From assembly GCA_002308435.1 (NCBI GenBank), contig DBUY01000071.1, positions 15,955 through 33,384 on the forward strand: a DNA stretch of 17,430 bases, in the 5' to 3' direction. Origin of the DNA: Proteobacteria bacterium UBA1278. GTDB taxonomy: Bacteria > Pseudomonadota > Gammaproteobacteria > Comchoanobacterales > Comchoanobacteraceae. Below the pieces are notes generated by a model. That model saw nothing but the letters and a program-made list of their open reading frames with translations. It was not told where the DNA came from and ran no database searches. The position numbers were made by a program, and so were the translations under genes. Positions within the stretch are counted from its first letter, which is position 1; the number at the start of each line of letters is the position of its first letter. Of this stretch, positions 1 to 7,043 are shown piece by piece.

Positions 1-2
1 AC

Positions 3-368
3 CATAAGCGAGCCACTATCGTTGGAGAGACAAGCTTTGGTAAGGGCTCAATTCAAACGGTGATGCCGTTGTCTGATGAATCAGCTGTTAAAATTACAAC
101 TGGTTTGTATTACTCCCCTGCGGGGCATGTTGTGCAAACGCAAGGGGTCAAGCCTGATATTGAGGCCTTAGAGCTGGTAACCCCAAATACTGCGTTGTTA
201 GATATTCGAGAAAGCGATTATATGAATGCCCTGCCAACGCATACCAAGAATCAACCTGCTGAAAAAACATCCACTATGGATGCCGACATCATTCGCCAAT
301 TTGGTTTTGAAGTCTATCAGGCATACCAAACACTACTTGACCAACAGAGACAACTCAAATGCCGATAA
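3..368 (+). CDS. ctpA: C-terminal processing peptidase, S41 family (3' end only)
   Basis: This is the C-terminal 121 codons of a gene that starts before the window. The reading frame is open from base 3 and carries the hallmark end of the S41 protease core: KRATIVGETSFGKGSIQT (the lysine of GKG is the general base of the Ser/Lys dyad), then an LxD-SAVKITTGLYYSPAG segment and the GVKPDI strand. The rest is the less conserved C-terminal extension, rich in D/E/Q. Enzymes of this family sit in the periplasm, attached by an N-terminal segment, and trim C termini of exported proteins, using a PDZ domain for substrate choice; the PDZ domain and serine lie outside the window. The stop overlaps the start of the next gene by 10 nt, so the two are probably translationally coupled. 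Family assignment is firm; the exact subfamily is not. Confidence 0.9.
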   Translation, partial: HKRATIVGETSFGKGSIQTVMPLSDESAVKITTGLYYSPAGHVVQTQGVKPDIEALELVTPNTALLDIRESDYMNALPTHTKNQPAEKTSTMDADIIRQFGFEVYQAYQTLLDQQRQLKCR

Positions 369-952
369 ATTATGTGATACTTGTATATATAATTACCCAA
401 TTCGCTGTGCCCCATGCTCATGCGAGTGATGCAACTCATCCCATGGGTACGGCTGACGCACCTGCAACTGATATTGCGGTAAAGTCTTTCAGTGAAAGTA
501 CACTAGCTAGTATATACACTCAAACACAGCCTGGAGACAGTCACTCTTATTTCTCGGGGCTTGAATCTGTTCAGCCTGTATTTGATGCGTCTCTCTATGA
601 AAAAATTCTTACAGAGCAGCGCGATGATGAACTGATGACCCTCGCTCAGCAAAACGCTATGGTGATGACGCAGCGCCAGAATAGTAGCCGTGTTGCGATG
701 ACGAAATCTAACTCGAACAAACCGACCTGGCAAGTCACCACGCAGTTGATTGTTTATTATGTTAAAGACCAAATTGAGATCGTTCGCCCATTGACCAACA
801 CGATGATGATTACACCAGATACCACTTCGACGACGGATTACAAAATTACAGCGTTTTCTACAATTACTGCCGCTCAGCCTGAATTGATTGATTATCAGCA
901 GCTACGCCAAAAAAATTGCCCAAGTAAGACCACACCCACCTCAGCCAGCTGA
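359..952 (+). CDS. Unrecognised small exported protein
   Basis: The 197-residue product is not one I recognise. Residues 3-18 are hydrophobic (NYVILVYIITQFAV) and are followed by PHAHA-S, a plausible signal peptidase I site near residue 22, so a periplasmic or secreted protein is likely. The mature part is hydrophilic, with a Q/M/N-rich stretch (about 85-125) and a short strand-like segment (TTQLIVYYVKDQIEIV, about 125-140), then a Thr-rich C-terminal region. No cysteines suggest a disulfide-linked fold apart from one near the C terminus. The ATG lies inside the last codons of the upstream S41 protease and the stop is 4 nt before the 5'-nucleotidase start, so it belongs to a tight three-gene plus-strand unit. 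In many gammaproteobacteria the gene after ctpA is a YibQ-type divergent polysaccharide deacetylase; I see no motif of that family. A role linked to envelope proteolysis would be a guess. Confidence 0.75.
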   Translation: MPINYVILVYIITQFAVPHAHASDATHPMGTADAPATDIAVKSFSESTLASIYTQTQPGDSHSYFSGLESVQPVFDASLYEKILTEQRDDELMTLAQQNAMVMTQRQNSSRVAMTKSNSNKPTWQVTTQLIVYYVKDQIEIVRPLTNTMMITPDTTSTTDYKITAFSTITAAQPELIDYQQLRQKNCPSKTTPTSAS

Positions 953-956
953 CTCT

Positions 957-1847
957 ATGTTGATTATTGCAGTCACTTCACGGGCACTATTTGACTTTAC
1001 CGAAGAGAATTCTGTATTTGAACGGGATGGCCTCGATGCGTACCAAACCTACCAACGCAAGCATGAAAACCAGCCCCTAAAAAAGGGCACTTGCTTTTCT
1101 CTGGTTGATAAGCTTCTACAACTGAACCGACATAGTGATACACCGCTTATTGAGATTATCTTATGCTCACGGAATAGTGCGGACACCGGTCTACGGGTTT
1201 TTAACAGTATTGCTCATTATGAGTTGCCGATAACTCGCGCATTTTTTACTGATGGCCAGCCTGTACATCGATATCTGCAAGCATATCATGTTGCACTTTT
1301 TTTGTCCGCCAATGAAGAAGACGTGGCAGCAGCAGTTAATGGTGGTATCGCTGCTGCGACTATGTTGTCGCCCCCGACTGTCTCTATACCAGATCATCAG
1401 CCACAACTGCGTATTGCATTCGATGCAGACTGTGTATTGTTTTCTGACGCTCCCGAGCGGATTCACCAAGAGCAAGGTCTCGAAGCATTTATTCAAAGCG
1501 AGCGTATCAATGCTCATATTTCTCTAGATGATGGACCATTCACATCATTTCTAAGAGCCTTTGGTGAAATTCAGCAATCGTTGCCAGATCGACAGTTGAT
1601 TCGGACGGCACTTGTGACAGCGCGTAGTGCGCCGGCGCATGAGCGTGTCATTCGTACATTGCGTCATTGGAATGTTGTTATTGATGAGTCGTTCTTTCTG
1701 GGCGGTTACGATAAGTCACATATTCTTTCAATTTATCAACCTGACATTTTCTTTGATGACCTCAGGGAAAACTGTAGGCGCTCTGCACATGCTGTACCAA
1801 CAGGTCATGTCCCTTACGGTGTCACAAACCAAGTCGTCTGTGAGTAA
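957..1847 (+). CDS. Cytosolic 5'-nucleotidase (NT5C1-type, HAD fold)
   Basis: The 296-residue product matches the bacterial/animal NT5C1 family, which removes the phosphate from nucleoside 5'-monophosphates in the cytoplasm. Visible signatures are the N-terminal block MLIIAVTSRALFDF-EEN-VF followed by the G-L-AYQTYQRKHEN segment, the HAD motif IAFDADCVLFSD (about residues 156-167), the TARSAPAHERVIRTL segment, LGGYDKSHIL and the acidic PDIFFDDLREN motif near the C terminus. Length equals the usual ~300 residues. The frame is open further upstream to a TTG at 888, but the family begins exactly at the ATG at 957, which also sits 4 nt after the preceding stop; there is no strong Shine-Dalgarno, consistent with coupling. 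It ends 60 nt from the converging malic enzyme gene. Substrate preference (AMP, IMP, dNMP) cannot be read from the sequence. Confidence 0.9.
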   Translation: MLIIAVTSRALFDFTEENSVFERDGLDAYQTYQRKHENQPLKKGTCFSLVDKLLQLNRHSDTPLIEIILCSRNSADTGLRVFNSIAHYELPITRAFFTDGQPVHRYLQAYHVALFLSANEEDVAAAVNGGIAAATMLSPPTVSIPDHQPQLRIAFDADCVLFSDAPERIHQEQGLEAFIQSERINAHISLDDGPFTSFLRAFGEIQQSLPDRQLIRTALVTARSAPAHERVIRTLRHWNVVIDESFFLGGYDKSHILSIYQPDIFFDDLRENCRRSAHAVPTGHVPYGVTNQVVCE

Positions 1848-1883
1848 ACTGTGTGGTTTTATCACTGACGACGACTGATTTGT

Positions 1884-1901
1884 TTGCATCATTTTATGCA
1901 A
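1884..1901. other. Short hairpin between convergent genes
   Basis: TTGCAT-cattt t-ATGCAA forms a perfect 6-bp stem with a 6-nt loop in the 60-nt gap between the 5'-nucleotidase (plus) and malic enzyme (minus) stops. Neither side has a proper T-run, so it may be a weak bidirectional terminator or an mRNA 3'-end stabiliser; function is inferred from position only. Confidence 0.3.
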
Positions 1902-1907
1902 CTTGGA

Positions 1908-3599
1908 TTATTTGCTCAGGCTTGGATCATAGTGATAATCCATATAATGTGGTTCCCAGTTGTTTTGCTGTTGTCGTTTCATTGATTCATCCAGTGAGTA
2001 CGTCGCTTGTTGGTCGCTCACTGCCGCACGAATGATGGCTGTTGAGACAACCTGCGATACTGTTTTTAGATCAATTAGCTCAGGGGTAATCTTTCCAGAC
2101 CCTGCGTACTTTTTAGTGGTAAACCCTGCAATCGCCTCACTCGCAGCAATAATCATAGGCTGACTGAGTGACTGCGCGCCGCATGCAACGAGGCCGGCAG
2201 CTAAGCCTGGGAATGCAAAAATATTATTGCACTGGCTAACGCTCACAATCTGGCCATCACGCTCACAGGTGAATGGACTTCCAGATGCAATGTGTATCGT
2301 CTGCTCTGTCGATTCAAGTACCTCTCTTGGCACACACTCAGATTTCTCGGACGGATTTGATAGTGGAAGCAATATTGGTGCGTCACAATGTTCGCATAGG
2401 GCATCGATTACATCGCTGTTGAAGAGATTGGATTGCCCTGTTACCCCAATGAGTATGGTCGGCTTGACATTATTGACTGTGGTTAATATTGATCGGTCCA
2501 CCCAGTCAGAGACCTGCTCTTTTGATTTAGCATAGGGTTTCAACGCGGGATCACTGCTATCTTCCATGATCAATCCGTCTCTTCCAATCAGCCATATGGC
2601 ATCACTTGCATGGCTACCCGTTGGTAGGTGAGCTTGTAGATAGGTATTTATTGTCTCAATTATTCCCATACCAGCTGCACCTGGCCCCGCTAGTAGGATA
2701 CGCTGCTGGTCAATGGTTTCTCTTTTTTCGTGGAGCGCAGCCATAATCGCAGCGAGGACAATAATTGCCGTCCCTTGTATATCATCATTAAAGCAGGGCT
2801 TGTGGCCAAATGCTTCCATCAACCAGCGGGCGTTCACCTTTGAAAAATCTTCGAAATGCACCACAATATTTGGAAACTTCTCATATAGGGCTGAGATGAC
2901 TTTTGTCATGAATGCTTGATAGTCCTCACCTGCTAATCTATTTTGTCGTAAGCCTAGGTAGAGTGGATCGTTGTGTAACTCTGTTTTATTGGTACCAACA
3001 TCAATAAAAACTGGTGCGATTTTATACGGAGAAATAGTACCTGCCGCAACGTGCATAGCCGCTTTGGCAACGGGGATACCCATACCACCTAAGCCTTGAT
3101 CACCAATACCCAAAATCGCTTCACCATCACTAATCACGACCATATCCAACTCCGGGTTCGTCCGATTCATCAAAATCGTGTCTATATGCTCTGCGTCATC
3201 ATAACTAATAAATATCCCGCGTGGATGTCGATACTGGAGGCTGTATTGCTGCACGGTCGTGCTCACTGTAGGCGTATAGAGTTTTGCAGTGACTTCATCG
3301 ATATATTGCGTAATCACAGCATAAAATAATGTTTCGTTCGTGTTGTAGAGAGCATGAAGATAAATACTCTTTGCTTCATCGCTGTGGCAACCCAAATATT
3401 GTTTGTACGCTCTTTGTGTCTGAGTTTCCAAGCTCTCTTCTACGGGAGGCAACTTTCCAATCAGGCGTAGTGTATCTCTTTCGGCGGCGGAAAACGCATT
3501 ACTTTTATTCAATAATGGATGAAACAATAATGCTTTACCTGTCAGGCTGGTTCGTAAAACTGCTTTTCCGTTTTTGGCTTTGTCAATTTGATAGATCAT
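1908..3599 (-). CDS. maeA: NAD-dependent malic enzyme
   Basis: The 563-residue product is a full-length malic enzyme of the SfcA/MaeA type (E. coli 565), converting malate to pyruvate and CO2 with reduction of NAD. The N-terminal domain has the YTPTVS motif with the catalytic tyrosine (about 108), then DGEAILGIGDQGLGGMGIP with the metal/malate-binding loop, and VFIDVGTNKTELHNDPLYLG. FEDFSKVNA and CFNDDIQGTAI carry the metal-binding acids, GPGAAGMGI is the dinucleotide-binding loop, and PLSNPSEKSE and the GSPF / NNIFAFPGL segments complete the fold. The NAD rather than NADP preference is inferred from overall similarity to the long type. Its ribosome site AAGGA lies 5 nt before the ATG and overlaps the stop of the upstream recombinase gene 8 nt away, so the two are probably co-transcribed. 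No clear promoter directly in front and no T-run terminator behind it are seen. Confidence 0.95.
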   Translation of the reverse strand: MIYQIDKAKNGKAVLRTSLTGKALLFHPLLNKSNAFSAAERDTLRLIGKLPPVEESLETQTQRAYKQYLGCHSDEAKSIYLHALYNTNETLFYAVITQYIDEVTAKLYTPTVSTTVQQYSLQYRHPRGIFISYDDAEHIDTILMNRTNPELDMVVISDGEAILGIGDQGLGGMGIPVAKAAMHVAAGTISPYKIAPVFIDVGTNKTELHNDPLYLGLRQNRLAGEDYQAFMTKVISALYEKFPNIVVHFEDFSKVNARWLMEAFGHKPCFNDDIQGTAIIVLAAIMAALHEKRETIDQQRILLAGPGAAGMGIIETINTYLQAHLPTGSHASDAIWLIGRDGLIMEDSSDPALKPYAKSKEQVSDWVDRSILTTVNNVKPTILIGVTGQSNLFNSDVIDALCEHCDAPILLPLSNPSEKSECVPREVLESTEQTIHIASGSPFTCERDGQIVSVSQCNNIFAFPGLAAGLVACGAQSLSQPMIIAASEAIAGFTTKKYAGSGKITPELIDLKTVSQVVSTAIIRAAVSDQQATYSLDESMKRQQQNNWEPHYMDYHYDPSLSK

Positions 3600-3607
3600 T
3601 TAATTCC

Positions 3608-4837
3608 TTATGTTTCGTTTTGTTGGCCACTCAGTGTTTTTGAACGCGCAGAGGCATGGCGCTCTTGTAGGTCAATTTCAATGTAACGATCAGTAACTTG
3701 AACAGACTGATGCCCCGCATCATCCCGAACATGCTCTCGAGGTCTGAACTGAACGTCTTTTGAGATGGCAGTGTGACGAAGCCAGTGTACGGTTGCTTGA
3801 CGTAGCGAATCTGCTTCATCATTGGCGCCACTTTCAATCAGTCGCTCGACAGTGCAGTCGAAACCAACCTGGACAATTTTGCGCAGCTGTCTGATACCAA
3901 TCCCGCCCTCGCCTTTTTTCTTGGGAATAATTGGAGTTTGATCATTTGCACTCGGCTGAGCAGTCATACCCAAATAATGGCGATAGCGCCGTAACGCCTC
4001 TAGCATAGCATCGGGAACGGCTATCTCACGGGCCTTATTGCCCTTTCCGACGGTCTTGAACCACCATAATCCATGACTGTCTTGATAAAAGTCAGACATA
4101 ATGGGTTTGCGCCCTGGTGAATCTACCAATTCGGAAATACGGCAACCCAACAGGTAAAATGCAGAAAAAATGAATAAGTGTCTTTCGAATATCGGTTGTT
4201 GCAGACAGCGTTGCTGTATTTCTTCAATGAGATGTGTCCATTGGGCATCACTCAGCTTACGAGTCACTCGGGACTGCTGATTTTTTTGTAGATACTTACT
4301 TTTCTGCCTGATGAGAGAGACGGGGTTCGCGCTGATATAATTTTCTTGCATCAGGTAGGTAAAGAAAGTACTGGTGCCTGCAATGATCGCTCGCATAGCT
4401 GATTGTGTCAATTGCATTTTCTTTTGGTCAGGCGTTTTATCCCCATGTCTGTTCAAGAACGGACGCCAATTGTCGCACGGCATGCGCTCGCCATTTGAAT
4501 TCGTTGTAAATCGTTGACTGTGTTTCCGTGCAACCCACAATGCGGGTGGTTTCTGAACAAAGTCGAAATAAGCGGATAAATCGTGCCTGTCTAGTGCTTT
4601 GATCGGTTTTTTTCTGAACATCCATGCCCATTGGCAGACACGTTCGACCTCACGTCGGTAACTATTAAATGTATCGTCAGAGCCTTGGTATGAGAGTAGA
4701 AAGCGTTTTGCGAGCATATACTCTTGCTCTATATTGACGATATCTAACTCTACCAAAAATGATCTCAGTCGTGAGCAGGGCTGATCAGCAATCCATAAGG
4801 TGCTGTCAAATAAAGGCTGTGGTCTTTGTAATTGCAT
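3608..4837 (-). CDS. Tyrosine recombinase / integrase
   Basis: The product (409 residues from the ATG at 4837; a GTG at 4852 would add five) is a tyrosine site-specific recombinase. An N-terminal SAM-like core-binding region (FNSYRREVERVCQWAWMF) is followed by the catalytic domain with the full active site: Arg in LLGCRISEL, Lys in VGKGNKAREIAVP, His-x-x-Arg in VHWLRHTA, His in DDAGHQSVQVTDRYIEI and the nucleophilic Tyr of DRYIEI. At ~410 residues it is longer than XerC/XerD (~300) and resembles stand-alone integrases of integrative elements. However there are no phage or transfer genes, no excisionase and no tRNA nearby, and it runs directly into malic enzyme. It could be a domesticated recombinase or the relic of a decayed island. 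No strong ribosome site is visible before either start; TACAAT just upstream could make a nearly leaderless transcript, but the -35 is poor. Confidence 0.88.
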   Translation of the reverse strand: MQLQRPQPLFDSTLWIADQPCSRLRSFLVELDIVNIEQEYMLAKRFLLSYQGSDDTFNSYRREVERVCQWAWMFRKKPIKALDRHDLSAYFDFVQKPPALWVARKHSQRFTTNSNGERMPCDNWRPFLNRHGDKTPDQKKMQLTQSAMRAIIAGTSTFFTYLMQENYISANPVSLIRQKSKYLQKNQQSRVTRKLSDAQWTHLIEEIQQRCLQQPIFERHLFIFSAFYLLGCRISELVDSPGRKPIMSDFYQDSHGLWWFKTVGKGNKAREIAVPDAMLEALRRYRHYLGMTAQPSANDQTPIIPKKKGEGGIGIRQLRKIVQVGFDCTVERLIESGANDEADSLRQATVHWLRHTAISKDVQFRPREHVRDDAGHQSVQVTDRYIEIDLQERHASARSKTLSGQQNET

Positions 4838-4890
4838 CACATCATTGTACACGACGTGATGATTTTTTTGTAGCCCTAACGCTTTACAAA

Positions 4891-4918
4891 AAAAAAGCCT
4901 GCGATTGCAGGCTTTTTT
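4891..4918 (-). terminator. Intrinsic terminator of groES-groEL
   Basis: GCCTGC-gatt-GCAGGC flanked by A6 on one side and T6 on the other gives a 12-bp stem with a tetraloop. On the minus strand it ends in nine T residues, 20 nt after the groEL stop, a textbook rho-independent terminator; by symmetry it could also work for plus-strand transcripts. It separates groEL from the recombinase-malic enzyme unit. Confidence 0.92.
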
Positions 4919-4937
4919 CTCGATGATAAGCGATGAT

Positions 4938-6578
4938 TTACATCATACCGCCCATACCGCCCATGCCGCCCATACCGCCGGCACCAGGTGCGCCAGCGGC
5001 GCCTTCTGTTTCTGTTTTAGGCTCTTCGGTGATGACATAACTGGTAATGATCAACATTCCAGCAATAGATGCTGCATTCTCAAGTGCTGTCTTCGTTACT
5101 TTTGTTGGGTCAATAATACCCATCTTCACCATATCGCCATAGGTATCATCTGCAGCGTTGTATCCATAGTTACCACTTTCTGAGCGCACTTTGTGTACAA
5201 CCACTGAAGCGTCTCCCCCAGCATTATCGACGATTTGACGCAGAGGACCAGAGAGTGCTTTTAGAACAACCTGAATCCCCATATTCTCAGCTTCACAATT
5301 GCCCTTCAGCTTATCGAGTTTCTGTGCAACACGAATCAACGCAACGCCACCACCAGGTACAATGCCTTCTTCGACTGCAGCGCGAGTTGCGTTTAGCGCA
5401 TCCTCGACACGTGCTTTCTTCTCTTTCATCTCGATTTCTGTGGCAGCACCTACACGAATGACGGCAACACCACCAGCCAGTTTAGCGACACGCTCTTGGA
5501 GTTTCTCAGTATCATAGCTTGATGTACTATTTTCCATCTCACAACGAATCTGATCAACACGTGACTTGATATCATCAGCAGATCCCGCGCCATCTATGAT
5601 TGTGGTTTCGTCTTTACTGATCACCACACGCTTTGCTGAACCAAGCTGCTCAACTGTTGCAGTGTCAAGGGTTAGACCGACTTCTTCTGCAATCACTTGT
5701 CCGCCTGAGAGTACGGCTAGGTCTTCGAGCATTGCTTTCTTGCGATCGCCAAATCCTGGTGCCTTGACAGCGCAGACTTTGACAATACCACGCATGTTGT
5801 TGACAACTAGTGTTGCTAACGCTTCGCCTTCGACGTCTTCTGCAATGACAAGCAGTGGTCTGCCTGCCTTAGCAACGCCTTCCAGCAAGGTCAACATATC
5901 ACGGATGTTGCTAATCTTTTTGTCAACAAGAAGAATAAAGGGGTTCTCTAACTCGGCAGACATATTTTGTTGATTTGTCACAAAGTACGGTGATAGGTAA
6001 CCGCGCTCGAATTGCATACCCTCGACGATTTTGGTTGTGTCGTTAACTTCTGAGCCTTCCTCAACTGTTATCACGCCTTCCTTACCAACTGCATCCATTG
6101 CTTTTGCAATAATCTCACCGACTTGCTCATCATTATTCGCAGAGATAGCACCTACCTGCTTGATCATATCATTGCTTTTGCAAGAGATTGATATTTCATC
6201 AAGTACTTTACGTGCTTCAGCTGATGCAAGCGACATTCCTTTCTTAAGTTTCTGCTTACAAACACCTGATGCAGCAGCAGTGTGAGCAGCACTGAATATA
6301 TCACGTGTCAATACTGTTGCAGTTGTTGTACCATCACCTGCTTTATCATTGGTCGTTTTTGCAGCTGACTTGACTGCTTGTATAATTGCGTTCTCTCTTG
6401 GGTCTTTGACGTCGATTTTCTTCGCAACCGTCACACCGTCTTTTGTCAAGCTCGGCTCACCGTAGTCAGAGTCAATTAGTACACAACTCCCACGTGGTCC
6501 AAGTGTCACCGCAACTACATCAGCAAGTTTCTTTACTGCTGCTACTTTATCCATATTCTTTGTAATATCTTTAGCCAT
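4938..6578 (-). CDS. groEL: Chaperonin GroEL (60 kDa)
   Basis: The 546-residue product is GroEL, the ATP-driven folding chamber that works with GroES in the cytoplasm. ATP-site motifs TLGPRG, TKDGVTVAK, GDGTTTATVL and the RVEDALNATRAAVEEGIVPGGG segment are intact, the apical substrate-binding strand FERGYLSPYF is present, and the tail ends in the usual GGM repeats. AAGGAG lies 6 nt before the ATG and the gene follows groES by 18 nt; a strong terminator follows. One oddity: the N terminus (MAKDITKNMDKVAAVKKLADVV) is about five residues shorter than E. coli GroEL and lacks the normally invariant FGxDAR segment that packs against the neighbouring subunit. The body is otherwise typical, so it should still be a working chaperonin, perhaps with altered inter-subunit contacts. 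Confidence 0.97.
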   Translation of the reverse strand: MAKDITKNMDKVAAVKKLADVVAVTLGPRGSCVLIDSDYGEPSLTKDGVTVAKKIDVKDPRENAIIQAVKSAAKTTNDKAGDGTTTATVLTRDIFSAAHTAAASGVCKQKLKKGMSLASAEARKVLDEISISCKSNDMIKQVGAISANNDEQVGEIIAKAMDAVGKEGVITVEEGSEVNDTTKIVEGMQFERGYLSPYFVTNQQNMSAELENPFILLVDKKISNIRDMLTLLEGVAKAGRPLLVIAEDVEGEALATLVVNNMRGIVKVCAVKAPGFGDRKKAMLEDLAVLSGGQVIAEEVGLTLDTATVEQLGSAKRVVISKDETTIIDGAGSADDIKSRVDQIRCEMENSTSSYDTEKLQERVAKLAGGVAVIRVGAATEIEMKEKKARVEDALNATRAAVEEGIVPGGGVALIRVAQKLDKLKGNCEAENMGIQVVLKALSGPLRQIVDNAGGDASVVVHKVRSESGNYGYNAADDTYGDMVKMGIIDPTKVTKTALENAASIAGMLIITSYVITEEPKTETEGAAGAPGAGGMGGMGGMGGMM

Positions 6579-6596
6579 TGTTTTCTCCTTGTTTAA

Positions 6597-6890
6597 TTAC
6601 TCGACGACTGCAATGATATCTTCATCACGCAATACTAACATGTCTTCACCGTTTACTTTTACATCGGTTCCTGAGAACTTGCTGTAGAGTACTTTCATCC
6701 CTTCTGATAGTTCAACTGGAATGAGTGTTCCGTTTTCAGTTTTTCCTGCGCCGACAGACATAACAACGCCGCGTTGCGGTTTCTCTTTGTTAGCACTCGG
6801 TGCCAGCATGATACCACCAGCGGTTTTCTCTTCCTCTTGATCGGGCTTCACGAGAACCCGGTCATGACGTGGCTTCAGTTTTATTTCCAT
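6597..6890 (-). CDS. groES: Co-chaperonin GroES (10 kDa)
   Basis: The 97-residue product is GroES, the heptameric lid of GroEL. It has the HDRVLVKP opening strand, a mobile loop EEEKTAGGIMLAPSAN whose IML tripeptide is the GroEL-binding edge, the QRGVVMSVGAGK segment, GMKVLYSKFSGTDVKVNGE and the closing DEDIIAVVE. Two ATG codons stand in tandem at 6893 and 6890. The AGGAG ribosome site is only 3 nt from the first but 6 nt from the second, so I chose the second; the protein differs by one Met. A sigma-32-like promoter lies about 55 nt upstream and groEL follows 18 nt downstream in the usual groESL operon. Confidence 0.96.
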   Translation of the reverse strand: MEIKLKPRHDRVLVKPDQEEEKTAGGIMLAPSANKEKPQRGVVMSVGAGKTENGTLIPVELSEGMKVLYSKFSGTDVKVNGEDMLVLRDEDIIAVVE

Positions 6891-6946
6891 CATCTACTCC
6901 TTTTGCCTTATTGGTAAAAACACATGCACAGCATGCTTACTAATTG

Positions 6947-6974
6947 ATTTGGTGCTGTCTCGACTTATTTCAAG
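6947..6974 (-). promoter_or_regulatory. Sigma-32-like heat-shock promoter for groESL
   Basis: On the minus strand CTTGAAA (6974-6968) matches the sigma-32 -35 exactly, followed after 13 nt by CACCAAAT (6954-6947), close to the CCCCATnT -10. Position 55 nt before groES and the 13-nt spacing are right for a heat-shock promoter. No CIRCE inverted repeat is seen, so HrcA control is unlikely here. Confidence 0.75.
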
Positions 6975-6979
6975 TGTGT

Positions 6980-7008
6980 TTGACAAAATAGTTCAGAAAA
7001 TATACGAT
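6980..7008 (+). promoter_or_regulatory. Sigma-70-like promoter for the pentein gene
   Basis: TTGACA (6980-6985), a perfect -35, is followed after 17 nt by TACGAT (7003-7008). The start would fall near 7015, about 30 nt before the ATG at 7044. It lies back to back with the groESL heat-shock promoter, the two -35 elements being only 5 nt apart, so the two units may interfere or be co-regulated. Confidence 0.6.
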
Positions 7009-7043
7009 TCTTATTGAATTATTGTTTCCACGGTGACCCTACC

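Noticed and set aside
757..767. TTATGTTAAAG resembling a XerD-binding arm of dif
   Set aside because: No partner XerC arm at the right distance, and it lies inside a coding sequence; chance match.
888..956. Upstream TTG start for the 5'-nucleotidase
   Set aside because: It would overlap the previous gene by 65 nt, and the family N terminus begins at the ATG at 957.
4841..4863. Symmetric ATCAT/ATGAT and CACG/CGTG around the recombinase start, considered as an att or operator
   Set aside because: The two symmetries have different centres and no second copy is seen in the window.
5566..5973. 135-codon open frame on the plus strand inside groEL
   Set aside because: It is antisense to a strongly conserved gene, rich in Ser/Thr/Pro as expected from the opposite strand of GroEL codons, and has no ribosome site.
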